The translations under genes and the position numbers were made by a program. A stretch of 64,000 nucleotides of DNA from Aristolochia californica (Eukaryota; Streptophyta; Magnoliopsida; Piperales; Aristolochiaceae). The notes beneath the pieces were generated by a model that was given only the letters and a program-made list of their open reading frames with translations, searched no databases and was not told the origin of the DNA. The number at the start of each line of letters is the position of its first letter. Positions within the stretch are counted from its first letter, which is position 1. The DNA lies in assembly GCA_029961685.1 (NCBI GenBank), contig JARWKL010000012.1:20507227-20571226 (forward strand), written 5' to 3'. Shown here one piece after another: positions 21,968 to 35,075 of this stretch.

Positions 21968-23376
21968 ATGGCTTCTCAAGATAAATTGCTCCTTCCCAAA
22001 GAACAATCCACCAACAATCTTCCTTTGTTCAATGGAACAAACTATGGATATTGGAAGGTAAGAATTGAATTATTCCTTCAATCCATGGATTGGGACATAT
22101 GGCATGTAACTAAGAATTATCCTTTTGAGCCTCAAAAGCTTGAAAATATCATTCCAGTTGCAAAGGAATTCAATGAGCTGACTAGGGAAAATAAAGAACG
22201 GCTCAAGACAAACTATGAGGCAATAAACCTTTTTGTCAATCAGTTCAATAGGGTCTCCACATGTAAGACCTCCAAGAATATTTGGGAAAAATTAGATGTC
22301 ACACATGAAGGAACCACTAGAGTTAAAGACTCTAGAATTATCTTGTTGATAGCCGAATCAATGAATTCAAAATGAAACTAGGTGTGTCAATAGCTGATAT
22401 GAACTCTAGGTTCACTCATATAATTAATCAGTTGAATATCCTAGGAGAAGATATTTCCTTGTATAGACAAAACAACAAACTTCTCAAGGCACTTACAAAG
22501 TCATGGGACATGAGGATGACCGCTATTCGTAAGAATGCGAACTTTAGAACTATAAGCTCAAAAAAACTACTAGGAATCCTTCTCACATATGAGATGGAAC
22601 CTCAAGATGTTGAGGAAGAGCAACCCAAAAGAAAAACGATTGCTCTTATGGGCAAGATGAGTGTTGAAAGCAACTCTAGTGAAGAAAACTTTAATGAGAT
22701 GTGTTTTATAACTAGACATCTTCGAAGAATTTATAGGAAAAAGAAGAATTTTAGAAAAGGCAACTCAAAATGACAAACTTTATGAGAAAGTTGATTTTTG
22801 TTTTGAGTGTGGGAAACCGGAAGATAGAAGGAACAATTGTCCAAACCATGAAGGAAGAACCCCATCTACAAGTAAAGATCCAAAAAACAACAACAACAAG
22901 GTCTTGATATTAGCTTGGGATGTCATGGATGAAGAGTCTAGCAACTCAAAAGAAGAAGAAAGTGGTTGGACTCCTGACAATTGAAAATAATGATGATGAG
23001 TCTACCACTTCTGAAGTGGTAAGTGACTCGAACTATGAAACTAAACTTGAATTAATTTTAGAAAAGTCTATTCATACCCTAAACACATACAAAGAAAAAA
23101 ATTCAATGCTCAATTACACGGGATTGCAAAGCTCAAGGAAGAATTTGTCATATTGAAGGAGGCGAATGAAAGCTATATAGCAAATGCCTCACGACAAAGT
23201 GTAATGATAGTCAAGCTATCATGTGATAGACTTGCATTTGAGAAGAAGTGTCTAGACTAAGAGCAACAACTCAAGCTTCTATCTCTCAAATTCACACCCA
23301 AGAGGAAAGTTGGGAAGAACAAGAAAAAGAAAATCAAGAAGTTCTCTCCCATTCTTCATATTAGATGCCTCTATTG
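21968..23376 (+). pseudogene. Ty1/copia gag relic, extra copy in module 2
   Basis: Frame 21968-22375 (135 aa, MASQDKLLLPKEQ...) is the copia gag N-terminus with LFNGTNYGYWKVRIELFLQS. A one-base loss near 22352 shifts the frame to 22372-22773, which carries the rest of the UBN2-like part. A zinc-knuckle remnant CFECGKPEDRRNNC (His replaced by Asp) lies near 22800. The copy ends around 23376, before the protease region. It retains more open gag than the second copy at 26906. Confidence 0.85.
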
Positions 23377-24612
23377 TAATACATATATCTCCGAGTAGTT
23401 GAATTTTGATGATAACAAATACATACATCTTACACTAATTCTTGAATGAAACTTTTAAAGAAAATAAAACATTTTTAGAATTTTTGAAAAGTGGATTTGA
23501 ACCCATTTCAATGCAAAAAAGTGTAAAAAAAAAAAAAAGTGAACACCACTTGCAGAAAATTTGGGAATTAAAAATGGAGTCAAACCTTCCTTTGGATTCC
23601 ATACCATTAGGGAGGAAGATTCAAATCAAAGGATTGAAATAAGAATATAAGGAAGGAAAGATTCGGAGACAAATTACAAGATGCAAATTATTAAGTTTGT
23701 GGAGAAAAGAAAAAGGATGCTAATTCAAGTTATAGAAAATTATGGAATTAAAAATGGATTTAAACCCTGTCCTGAAGACATACATTATAGGAGTCAAACC
23801 AATGGGAGGATTTGACCCCATCTAGGTGAAAAAAGAAAAAGAAAAAGAAAAAGGATGTGAACCTGAGTTAAAGAAAGTTTTGGTACAAATGATGGATTTA
23901 AACCTTGTAGCAAGTAAAAGTCTAAGCAATGGAACTGAGGGGTGGATTCAATTGCAAAATCATACTATTGGAAGGAATAGATCCGAATCCTTGGCACTCG
24001 ATTCAACTTACTGCAGAAATTCAATTGTTCATAATAATTGAAGTAGACTCACAGGTTTCCAAGTTTTTTAAGTGCTACCAACACCTTCACTAGCAAAAAT
24101 AGGATTTATTGATTATTTTTCCATAATTTTGAGAAAAAAAACCTATTTTTATCAAATATAAAAAAACAACTTTACCTACTTATAATGGCTAGTTTTTTTT
24201 TAACATAAAAAATGCATTATATATATCAACTCAGCCCAAACTTCAAGACATGCTTGCTCACATGAATTTCTAAGCTCCCAAGTGCTCCCAAGTGTTTTAT
24301 CAAAATGCTAGTGCCGTTAAGAGTCAAGAAGTATTTTTTTGGTAGTATGTATTTATAAACATCGATTTTAAGATCTAATTTAAATACTTGGTTTCTAAAT
24401 TTTGGAAGCTCAATTCTTTACTATCAAATCAATTAGGCTTAAATTTTCATATCAATTGACAAATTTTTTTTTTTAAAAACTTCGCATATTGCCAATATTT
24501 CTAAGTTATCAAGTGCTTTCATTTTGAAATCTAAATTAATAATGTTGTTGAAATTGCTGGTATATTCATCCTAGGATTGGGGTAGTCAATTTTTATACTA
24601 GATTGTCATATT
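23377..24612. repeat. Copia-flanking repeat DNA, module 2
   Basis: Starts TGTAATACATATATCTCC followed by TTTTGATGATAACAAA, a phrase common near the start of plant copia LTRs, so it may be the start of the LTR that ends at 26838. No coding sequence supported. The small frames at 23442-23642 and 23826-24041 have no domain signal. Confidence 0.4.
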
Positions 24613-25294
24613 TGTTAAGCAATCCAAACCTACACAAGAGAACATCTACATACAAAGACATGCAAAAGAAGATACAATTACGGAAGGGAACATCTATATG
24701 CAAAGATATATAAAGAAGGATACATCTACCATGCAAAATCATGTAAAGGTGGCCGAGGAAAGCATGACAAAGGAGGCAATGTCACCATGGAGGACCATGC
24801 AAAGGTGATGTCCACCTCACCCATGCATGAATATTGAAGACTTCTCTCCTACAATCACATGAGGGCCCCACTAAAACCTTTTCAAGCTACTCAAGATCTC
24901 CTACAAATCATGAACAATCTACCCAAATTAATAAAAAAAAAACTCCCAAATCACTCAATCAAAGGGAGAGAATCAAGGCCAAATCAATCACTTAAGAGGA
25001 GAAAATCAAGATCCAAGAATCATGGGAGAAGAAATGAAAGAACAACACATTGATTAAAGGAAGATCAAATTGATTTGTATAAAAATGTAAGACACCTAGA
25101 TGACACCACACATGAGGACACGAGTGGTCTTCTTATTAGTTTTGAAAAACTAAATAAAACAATGTAAACTCACCTCACTCATCTAATTCAAGTCATTCAA
25201 AATTCCATCCACTTTGGCTCCCTCTCTTGGTGTTGGTCTCGAGTGCTTTCAAGCACTTCCCATTTATTCATTCATGGGAGCCTAAAGTTTCTCA
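24613..25294 (+). repeat. Copia-type LTR remnant with primer site, module 2
   Basis: 682 bp from TGTTAAGCAATCC to TTTCTCA. It is followed at once by TGGTATTAGAGTAAG, a good initiator tRNA-Met primer site. It contains a TATA-like GTATAAAAAT near 25077. The matching 3' LTR was not found. Confidence 0.55.
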
Positions 25295-26838
25295 TGGTAT
25301 TAGAGTAAGTACTCACACTTTATTATCATAAGATCCTAAATTCGTTTCCTCTCTTCTTCTCTTTCACACTCTCCCTCTCTCGTTCTTCTTCTCTTACAAC
25401 TTCACTCTCGTTTTTTCTCTGTTTCTCCTTCTTGTGTGATTAACTACTTTATTATCATAGGACTCTAAATCTAACAAGAGAGTATTCCTAAACTTTTTTT
25501 TAGTACAATAGTGAATATGGAGCTTTATGTCATACAATGCATGTATGCATGTTTAGGAATATCATAAACATCTCTTTAAACATGTTAGAGCTCCTAGACA
25601 AGATCATTCCCATGCTTTTAAAGTCAACTTGGTTGAACTGGCACTGGAATGATTGATCGGCATGTGCATACGATCGATCTTTTAAAAATGTTCAAGCCAA
25701 AATTATAGAGCATGATTGATCAACCATAGTCTTTTGATCGATCATCCAGAACATAGCCATTTCATGTTATAAAGTATTATTGATCATCCCATGTGGACTG
25801 ATCACTCAATATTGTCCAGGAAATAATATTTTTCATGGAATGATTGATCATCCCACATGATTGGTCGATTAGGCAAAATCTTGCCAATGAAGGAAATAAA
25901 GCATGATCGATCATACTTGCATTGCACAGCCAAAGGGAATTCCAATTGATCCAAAGGGAATTATTCTAATTAATCGATCATCCCCTCATAATCATCAATC
26001 AACATAACTTTTGAGGGCCAACTGTAATATATTGATCGATCAATAAGTCACATTCTGACATAAAAGAGATGCTATGATCGATTAATCGATCAATCGCTTT
26101 ACAATGAACGCTCAATCAATGAACTGATTTTTTGCAAATAGGAAAAAAATGGCTAGTGTTGCTTGGAAAAGTTATACCACCAAACCATACATATAGTAGT
26201 TAATGAGTATTTCTTGGCAAATCCTGTGAGCATTTACTCTCAATCTTGCAAAACTTCTCAAAAGAGCTCTATAATGAAAGAGAGAGCCTTAACCTTGCAA
26301 AATCCTTTCCTCTTTCCATTCCTTTCCTTGATTTACATTCTAGACAAGCTTCTCCACTCCATCTTGTACTATTAAAGAAGTGGAAGCATGGATCTCTCAA
26401 GGAGAAGGAACTCTCCGAGTAAAGGGTGTAAGTTTTCCTTTCTTTTGTTTTCAATTTTTGAAAAGTTCATCTAGAACTTATGCAATCTAGATAGAAAGAG
26501 CCAACTAGAGATAGAATCTAGCACCATTATCTCGGGGAGATTGTGATTGTAAAAGCGTATATTGAGCAACACATGGCTTAAAGAGGGTCAAAATTTTTAG
26601 TGTGTACATTCTAGCTATGAGAGCTTTAAAATAGTGGAATTTCCCAAGCAAGGGTTCTTGGGTGGTGAATGTCATTAAAAGAGCATCGATAAAAAAATTA
26701 TTCTTGTGTTATGGTGCGTAAATGTTTATTTTCAATCAAAATTATGAATTTGCATAATATTTTATTTACACACCTTACATAGCTTTTAATTTGAAATACT
26801 CAATCCTCCCCCATCTTGAGAAGCTATCTAGGCCAACA
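25295..26838 (+). repeat. Copia LTR and leader DNA with GATCGATC cluster, module 2
   Basis: No gene. The palindrome-rich part is about 25625-26120. The stretch ends GGCCAACA, directly before the primer site TGGTATCAGAGTAGG at 26841-26855, so its right end is the end of a copia LTR. Confidence 0.45.
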
Positions 26839-26905
26839 ATTGGTATCAGAGTAGGATAAACACTTAATTGAAATCAAAATCCACTTGATATTAAAAAAAG
26901 ATTAA

Positions 26906-28977
26906 ATGACATCTCAAGATAAATTGCTCCTTCTCAAAGAACAATCCACCTATCATCCTCATTTGTTCAATGGAACAAACTATGGATATTGTAAGGTAAG
27001 AATTGAATTATTCCTTCAATCCATAGATTGGGACATATGGCATGTAACCAAGAATTGTCCTTTTGAGCTTCAAAAGCTTGAAAATATCATTCCAGTTGCA
27101 AAGGAATTCAATGAACTGACTAGGGAAGATAAAGAGCGGCTCAATACAAACTATGAGGCAATAAACCTTTTGTTATGTGCCTGACCAAATCAGTTCAATA
27201 GGGTCTCCACATGTAAGACCTCCAAGGATATTTTGGAAATATTAGATGTCACACATGAAGGAACCACTAGAGTTAAAGACTCCAGAATTAGCTTGTTGAT
27301 AGCCCAATACAATGAATTCAAAATGAAACTAGGCGAGTCAATAGCTGATATGAACTATAGGTTCACTCATATAATTAATGAGTTGAATATCCTAGGAGAA
27401 GAGATTTCCTTGTATAGACAAAACAACAAGTTTCTCAAGGCACTTCCAAAGTCATGGGTCATGAGGTAGACCATTATTCGTAATGCGAACTTTAGATCTA
27501 TAAGCTCGAAAAAGCTACTAGGAATCCTTCTCAATTATGAGATGGAACCTCAAGATGTTGAGGAAGAGCAACCCAAAAGAAAAATGATTGCTCTTATGGC
27601 CAAGATGAGTGTTGAAAGCAACTCTAGTGAAGAAAACACTAATGAGATGTGTTTTATAACTAGACATCTTCGAAGAATTTATAGGAAAAAGAAGAATTTT
27701 AGAAGAGGCAACTCAAAATGACAAATTTCATAAGAAAGTTGATGCTTGTTTTGAGTGTGGGAAACCAGAAGATAGAAGGAACAATTGTCTAAACCTTGAA
27801 GGAAGAACCCCATCTACAAGCAAAGATCCAAAGAACAACAAGAAGAAGGTCTTGATATCAGCTTGGGATGTCATGGATGAAGAGTCTAGCAACTCGAAAG
27901 AAGAAGAGAGCGGTTGGACTCTTGACAATTGAAGATAATGATGATGAGTCTACCACTTCCGAAGTGGTAAGTGACTCGAACTATGAAATTAAACTTGAAT
28001 TACTTTTAGAAAAGTCTATTCATACTCTAAAAACATACAAAGAAAAAATTCAATGCTCAATTACACGGGATTGCAAAGCTCAAGGAAGAATTTGTCATAT
28101 TGAAGGAGGCGAATGAAAGCTATATAGCAAATGCCTCAAGACAAAGTGTATTGATAGACAAGCTATCATGGGATGGACTTGCGTTTGAGAAAAATAGTCT
28201 AGACTTAGAGCAACAACTCAAGCTTCTATCTCTCAAATTCACACCCAAGAGGAAAGTTGGGAAGAACAAGAAAAAGAAAATCAAGAAGTTCTCTCCAATT
28301 CTTCATATTAGATGCCACTATTGGAATAAGATGAGTCAATATGGCCACATATGCAAAGTTAAGAATGAAAATCGCATAAAAAACTTGGGCACCAAAATCA
28401 ATCGAATAAGTTCTGGTAACCCATCAGAACTTGGGCAAACAAATTTGGAAGCTTGGATCATTTAGAGCTTCAAAAATCATCCCAAAAGGACTCAACATAA
28501 AATGGATCTCTAAGGGTTAAACTTTTCATGATGTAGGTTTGTCTCCGAGCCAAGGCACCGAAAAATGTTTGGTTTTTGGATTGTGGTTGCTCGAGGCACA
28601 TGATCGTGATAAGAACAAGTTCGTTGAACTCAATCCCAAAGATGGAGGTCGTGTAACTTTTGGAGATAATAACAAAGGTAACTTAAAAGGAATAGGTAAA
28701 ATTGGTACCTCAAGCTCTTTCATACCCGATGTGTATTCTGTAGAATGGTTGATGCATGACTTACTTAGCATTAGTTAGTTTTGTGATAAAGGAAATAATT
28801 TTTTATTTGAAAAGGACAAATGCTTAATAAAGAACGAAAATGATGAACTAGTTTTAGAGGGACATAGAAATAGGAATCTCTATGTAGTAGACATAGTTAA
28901 TTTACTGTCAACTAGTGCCATTTGTTTGGGTGCAAAAATCAATGAAACTTGGTTATTGCATAAGAGACTAGGATATT
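26906..28977 (+). pseudogene. Ty1/copia gag-protease relic, module 2
   Basis: Same organisation as the relic at 3971: gag N-terminus (26906-27184, ended by TGA), gag continuation (27233-27469, ended early by TAG), knuckle remnant near 27750, protease DSG region near 28575, and GAG-pre-integrase ending at HKRLGY near 28972. It shares damage with the module 3 copy, including the TAG after SWVMR and the stop after LLSIS. It cannot encode a full product. No integrase or RT. Confidence 0.85.
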
Positions 28978-30735
28978 AAAATTAGGATTTATTATGATAT
29001 GAAAATGAGGGCCTATTATGATATGAAAATCAGTGAACAAACTTCAACCAATAAAAAAAACCAAGTAATTAATTCATATATTAAAAAATTCTTAGCTTTC
29101 AGTGAAAACCTTGGGTAAAATAACCTTTTCTTGAACTTTTGGATGGTTTAGAACCTTCAAATCACTATGGGAGCACTTGGGACCTTTTGGATTCGTATAG
29201 AAAAGGATGTCTCAAAGTTTGGGATGAGATTGGTATATATAATACAATTCCTAACATGAAAAAACTAATTTTGGATTTTAGAAAAAAACAAGTGAAAACT
29301 AGATCCAAAATTTATGAAAAATATTCAATAAATCCTATTTTTATTGCTAAATATGTTAGTAGCTCACTTACAAAATTTGAAGATTTACAACTTCCAAATC
29401 TGGATCTAACATCTAAAAACTTTGAATTTTTGCAACATGGGGTTGAATCCTATGCTTAAGTTCAGCTCTTTTCTGTTACGTGAAGTTGAATCCTTTTTAT
29501 TATTTTCCACTAGATGGGGTCAAATCCTCCCATATAGTCAACTCCTACTTTATGTTCTCCAATACAGGGGTTGACCTCTGTTTTTATTTCAAAAGTTTTT
29601 GTAACTAGGGTCCAACTCCTTTTTTTTTATGCTTGCATTTTGGGGTCAATTCCTATGTTTGGAGCTGACTTCTTTCTTCTTTTTAGGACTCTCATGTTAC
29701 TAGGATTAGACTTCTTTCGTCTGAGGAGTTGATTCCTATTGAGGGTTTGACTCCGTTTTCAAAAATCCTTTCTTTTCTACAAAAGTTAACTCATAGGCCA
29801 ATGTTACAAGGTAAGTTTGTTACCATCAAAATTCACTAATTTAGGGCAATCGTGAGCCTCAATTTCAACAAAAGACAACTTAGTTTGATATTCGTACATA
29901 TAAGCTTTTTTTTGGAAAAATTATTTCTATGGAAGTAGGAAGGTTTCATCCTAATGGAAATTTTTATTTACAAGGTAAAATAATAAATATAAAGAGTTAT
30001 TGATTAACCTCACATTGTAGAAATTTTAATTTTTCTAGAAATATTATAAATTATTATTTAAAAAATAATGTATACTTATATTTCACAACAATTTGATAAA
30101 ACTTAATTTAAAGAATTTCTCTATGTAAAGATTGAATTTAAGTGGAAAGTGAAAATATAAAATGTTACCTCGAGGGAATCTATAGCTACTAAGTTGAGGA
30201 ATCTCATGACTGTATAAACTAAGTATCGAGAAGGTCAGATCACCAAACTCTAAAGCACCCTGATCAATTTCAACTTTATCCATTTTATTTTTAAAATTCT
30301 TGAAACTATGAAATTGAACTTGAGCTGACGAGAAGGCTACAAAGGTAATCTTGTGAGAGTCAACCTCTTGACCCATTCTAAATGATCTAAGAAGAAAGCA
30401 CTCCTCGTGAGGTTAACTGGTCTCTGCGCGTGCTTTCTGGACGAAGGAACAGCTTGTATAACTGAACTTTTATCTTTCCATTAACATAACGATGTATTTG
30501 GAGAGAGAGATTTTCTAGCCTAAAGAAAGTAGACCTCCATTTATTGTGCAATTAACTAGTCCAATGGCCACTCTAGAACACCTCCACGCCAGTTATTGGC
30601 ACCTTTTCAAGATTAATGCTGATATTTATCTCCTCATGATTCCTTCTGGAAGGCACAGCCAAGCGACCTTTCAATCCATTCAAGACAAACCTCAAATGTG
30701 AAACTGCAGATCATCTGCCTCTTCCTGCTCCTCTC
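28978..30735. other. Intergenic region upstream of MADS copy 2
   Basis: An open stretch at 29139-29459 (106 codons; KKLILDFRKKQVKTRSKIY...) has no ATG at its start and no recognised domain. Most of it is deleted in module 1. Bases 29530-29870 are the degenerate upstream block shared with the fourth MADS gene. No clear TATA box near the MADS start. Confidence 0.45.
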
Positions 30736-31425
30736 TTGGCGCGCAGGAAGGTGAAGCTTGCTTGGATATTGAACGAGTCTGCGAGGAGGGCGACATGCAG
30801 GAAGAGGACCAAGGGTTTAATGAAGAAGGTGAGTGAACTGAGCATCCTCTGTGGGGTGGAGGTGGCTGTTGTATCCATCAGCCCCAACAACCCACAGCCT
30901 GATATCTGGCCGTCCGTCCCTGATGCCATCCGCACTTTGGAAAAGTTTAAGGCTCTTCCCGAGATGGAACAAAGCAAGAAGACCATGAACCTGGAAGAGT
31001 TTTTCAAGAAAAAGATAGAGAAACTCGACGAACAAGTAAAGAAGTTAGCGAATGGAAACCAAGAGATTCACCTGGATACCCTCTTGTATCAGAGTCTCGA
31101 TGGGAAAAGCCTCGATGGTCTTAACAACCAAGAGCTTAGTGATTTGGCCAAGATGATCGACGACAAGGTCAATGCATTAGAGGAGAGGATCGATGATCTC
31201 AGAGCCAAGGAGACTCTTTTGGTTCTGCAGCCATCTGTTGAGGTAGGGATTGGAAGCAACAATAACAGTCGCAGGCTTCCTCCACTGGTCGAGTTCCTTA
31301 AAGAGCAGACTTGGTTCATGGAAGCCATGAACCCTGACGAACATGTTGGACCATCCAATGGCGCCGGTGCTGTGAAGCCCTTTGATGCTGAAGACTTCAC
31401 TCATGGATTTTCAGGTGATATTTGA
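30736..31425 (+). pseudogene. M-gamma MADS-box gene, copy 2, start codon lost (ATG to TTG)
   Basis: Frame and sequence match copies 1 and 3 over all 229 codons. The initiator is TTG (CTCTCTTGG) where copies 1 and 3 have ATG. The first in-frame ATG is the Met of KGLMKK, near residue 29, which would remove the N-terminal half of the MADS domain and its DNA-contacting helix. Unless TTG is used weakly, the gene makes no normal product. Its 5' end (Arg4, codon 25 region) is like copy 3 and its 3' flank is like copy 1, so the recombination junction falls within the gene. The rest of the frame shows no decay, so the loss is recent. Confidence 0.75.
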
Positions 31426-32599
31426 ATCAGTAGAAAATCCCCCATGATCCAAATCTAGAATTGTCATCAATAAGCTTAAGGTCGGATGAATGATCTGAAA
31501 ATAATACTCGTAAGGAACTGGGTGAGATTTGTAGAAACAAAAATAAAAAATAAAAATCTAGAGGCTCCAAAATAGGAGGCTGAGATTGGTCCCCTAAAAG
31601 GGCATTCAAAATATGGGAGTGAATGGGTTCCTCCCAAGAGACCCATGGCAACCACCTATCTAGAGGTTCTACATTTTTTTGTTTTTTGTTTTTTGTTTCT
31701 GGATTGATCAAGCACTCTTTAGACATTATCTTTCCATAAAATATGTAGGCTCCTTTTTTTCGTAATAGCGTGGTTAATTATTGTTGTGGCACGCCTAGAC
31801 GAGCACGTGTCAAACTCTTGAAAGTTAAAAATTTAATTTGTTAGTTCTTATTTAGTTTGATATGTTAAAAGCAAGATTCCCTTGTTTCCATACAATATGT
31901 AGAATCTAATTATCAGTTGATTTCCATATATTGTGAGTGGTTCTGTTTTTTTTTTTTTTACAATTTTAATGGTTTGTTTTAGTAGGAAATCATGGGATAA
32001 GAATTTTCTGAAATTTTATTTGAATTTAATACTGTTAATTACTTTATTTCATTTTTATTAATTTAGACAAGCTACATGAATTTTACCACTTTTCCTTAAT
32101 TAGTGAATTTTTCAGAATGTAGACGGTGATCCTCAGTTTGTTGTGTCAATCAGCGTCTCTAGACATAGAACTTGTGTATGTATTCTGATGTATGAGATAC
32201 ATGTCCAAATTTTGAAAGTCCCATATAAGAAAATTTTAAATTGAGATGAACATCAAATTCTCACAATTCATGTCCCATAGGCTACCAACGTGATTTTCAT
32301 TTAGTATATACTTTGGCTCAAAGAATGCCCTCCTTGTTCAAAGATCAAGTGACCTTGGGTACCCAAATTTGTTTGGGTCCCGCCATCTCAACTTTCAAAG
32401 ACAAATTTAGGGTTCCCATGGGAATCCAAATTTGCTTCACCTCATTCAAGCTTTGATCTTCTAGTTGAGCATTCAAATGCATAATGGCTAATGGTTCTGA
32501 TTGGTAAGACACATCATTATGCATGCATGATGTTGTGACCTTTATCACATTTCTCCTATGAGAACTACTAGAATTTCTTTCTATTATAATCTTATGGAT
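31426..32599. other. MADS copy 2 downstream region
   Basis: Near-identical to 8111-9285, including the copia linker trace on the minus strand at 32345-32548. No other gene seen. Confidence 0.45.
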
Positions 32600-32752
32600 T
32601 GTTGAAAGACATAGACAAGCTTAGGTGTCATTATTGTAAATATCTTATGTTTTTTGTCTTTTCATCACTCTTTCTAGGGTAAAGGCTATACTTGTAATTT
32701 ACGTACTCTTGACATCTATAGATAAAGGATAAGGGGGACGGTTTGCATATTT
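32600..32752 (+). repeat. Truncated copia LTR (5' half), module 2
   Basis: Same truncated LTR and same junction as 9286-9438. The deletion therefore predates the recent duplication. Confidence 0.55.
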
Positions 32753-34819
32753 CTTCTAAAAGTTTGTCTGTTTTTTCCCCTAAATTGATGGTTGAACATT
32801 TATTCATTCATTTTCTTTCAATATTTGAAGCAATGCTTGAGCTTATACATCACATCCAATCAATATATCCTATTTTGAATGAAGAATTCAAGATTTAGAG
32901 TTGGAATATATTTGGATTGCTCAATTATGAAACCAAATCCAATAAGAACAAAAAGGCAACTAGTGTAGGCCTTCCTTGGTCGTGTGGGTTTGGGCCCATC
33001 TTCTAACACTCCCCCTCAAGTTGGGGGTGAGAGAACATCATAAATGCCCAGTTTGATGCAAATGATGTATAAGATATTCCCGTATAAAATGGCAATCCAC
33101 CATATCTTCCAAAACTCCCCCTCAAACTGGTGATCTCTTTGTTCTTTTCCAAGAGACCCAACTGGCATAATATAAGTGAGTAATAAGACATCGTTCCATA
33201 CTCCAGTCAAATGGTCATAGTCAAAAATACTTTCCACTCAATTTCATAGGTGAAAATGTTACCCTACTGTGGGGCACAATGTCTACCCACTTTTTCGGGT
33301 AGCTAAAAAAACACCTCTTGGGTAAATAATAGACTTGGGCACACTCCTATCCTCTGTAGGGGGTGGGTCTATAGGCATTACTTAGAAGTGTAGTAATAAA
33401 TTCCTTCATCACAGTGTCCCTCAACAGGGCATCAATTTCAAAAGGTAGGAGTAAAAGTGCTAAATAAGGAGGTTAAAGAGTAATCACCGAAAGATAATAT
33501 TCTGGGGCTGCCATGTGCTTTCTTCTTCATCGGAGTAACCAATGCTAAAAACAATCGGCAACTGAGAAGTCCTTCAACAATAATGTCTTAATCAGAGAGA
33601 CATAATTGCAACTACTGAAACGAGCTTGGGCCCATATAACACATACCAAATAATAAAAATCTTTAAAAAGGATCCATACAATAATACGCAAATAGTCCAT
33701 CACTAAATAGGAAAGCTGCACCAAATAATATGTTGGAACCAAGTAATAAGTTGCCAATACGTCAAGATAATAATCCAGTCGGAGACAAGGGACTCAGTTG
33801 AGCCCTGTTAGGTATCAAACCAATATTGCCGAGTCGCGGAAGGAATCGATAGAGAACTCGGGACCCAGACCCGTATACAGAAGCAATAAGCAAGTGAGCC
33901 GAATCAGATTGACAGGCCGAGTTGACCCCGAGTGAGTGAGTCAAGCCGAGTAATAGACTGCTAATAAATAAGTTGAACCAAGTGTTGTTTGATAATCAAT
34001 AAATCTAAAAATCTCCAATGTGTTTATCTTTCATACTTCTTATATTCTTCCCCTCAAGATGAGAGATAATGTCAATGGTCCCAGATTGAAGTCAACAATT
34101 TTTTTTCAAGCTCGAGTACTAATCCACCACTTGTATAATCTAATAAAAGAAGCAAATCTCTCTTTTGATATATATTTCTCCATATAAAGTCTCGTTCTTG
34201 ATGACATAAAATGACTCAAAAGTTAAATCTTTATGTTGTTGCAAGAAACATTTTTGCTGTTCAGATGTCGATTTCATTTTCTAGAAAAATCTGATTTCAA
34301 TGATTCTTTTTGAGTATGAAACTAGACTCAAATATCTTTCCAATGATAAATAATTTAATATATGAAACATACGATAAGAGAGTTAAAAAAACCAATGAAA
34401 AACATAAATTGGGAAAAAGAGTAAAGGAAAAACAAGAAACTCCTCTTGTTTTTTTTTTTTTTTTTTTTTTTCTTCTTCCTCCCTTTCTTTTCCATCTTCT
34501 TCTCCTTTTACATCTCAAATCATTACCTGCTCTAATACCATGTTAAAACTTAGAATTCCATGATGTATAATCATAGTAGAAGAGGATTAAGGGGTACGAA
34601 GAAGAAGAAGAATTGTAGAGAGAAGGTTTTAGGAGGAGAAGAGGAAGAATGACGAATTTGGGCTGGGTTATTCAGATGGTCTTTGGCTTGGTCGTTCGAA
34701 TATTTATGCTACCAGAAATTTCCTTTGAAGTTTTTTGAGCTGCATGACAATCTTAATGTACATCAATAGTAACTTAAGTATATGGAATGAGATCTTGCGA
34801 GCATTGTCCAATATTCTCC
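32753..34819 (-). mobile_element. Internally deleted Ty1/copia element, module 2
   Basis: Copy of the 9439-11505 element. Primer site 34540-34526 (minus strand TGGTATTAGAGCAGG), 5' LTR edge at 34541, pol C-terminal trace at 33237-33016, polypurine tract near 33015 and truncated 3' LTR. A poly-T tract at about 34449-34471 is longer than in module 1. Confidence 0.6.
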
Positions 34820-34944
34820 CTTTTTTTATGACGGTGGAATAAAATTTACTGTTCTATTTTATCTACTTTTCCTTAAGTACTTTTTATCTCTCCTTTGATC
34901 TTAAATATTCTACATATTCCGTGCTTGCAATTGTTCATAATCAG

Positions 34945-35075
34945 CTCACAAGAATAAAACGACTAGCTGAGGACTCTGAGGGTAATTTTACTTGTAGACT
35001 TGAGCTAGAAATAGCTCCACATTCACCTTTACCTACTATATCACCTCCTAGACTCTACATCTCAACCTCCAAAGG
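34945..35075 (+). other. Exon-like conserved open segment, module 2
   Basis: Copy of 11622-11752 with the same acceptor-like and donor-like borders. Open in the same frame. Confidence 0.3.

Larger units (their letters stand above)
7421..30735. repeat. Recent 23.3-kb tandem duplication, unit I (approximate edges)
   Basis: Anchored on the MADS start codons at 7421 and 30736. This unit and the next are near-identical along their whole length apart from small indels and scattered base changes. True edges lie anywhere in the MADS reading frame because the sequence is invariant there. Contents: MADS copy 1, copia relics, TRIM, gag-only gypsy element, peroxidase copy 2 and two copia gag relics. Confidence 0.8.

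Noticed and set aside
29139..29459. 106-codon open stretch between copia relic and MADS (also 52509-52829)
   Set aside because: It starts at TTG without ATG, is AT-rich, lacks a recognisable domain and is mostly deleted in module 1. Kept only as a remark in the intergenic entry.
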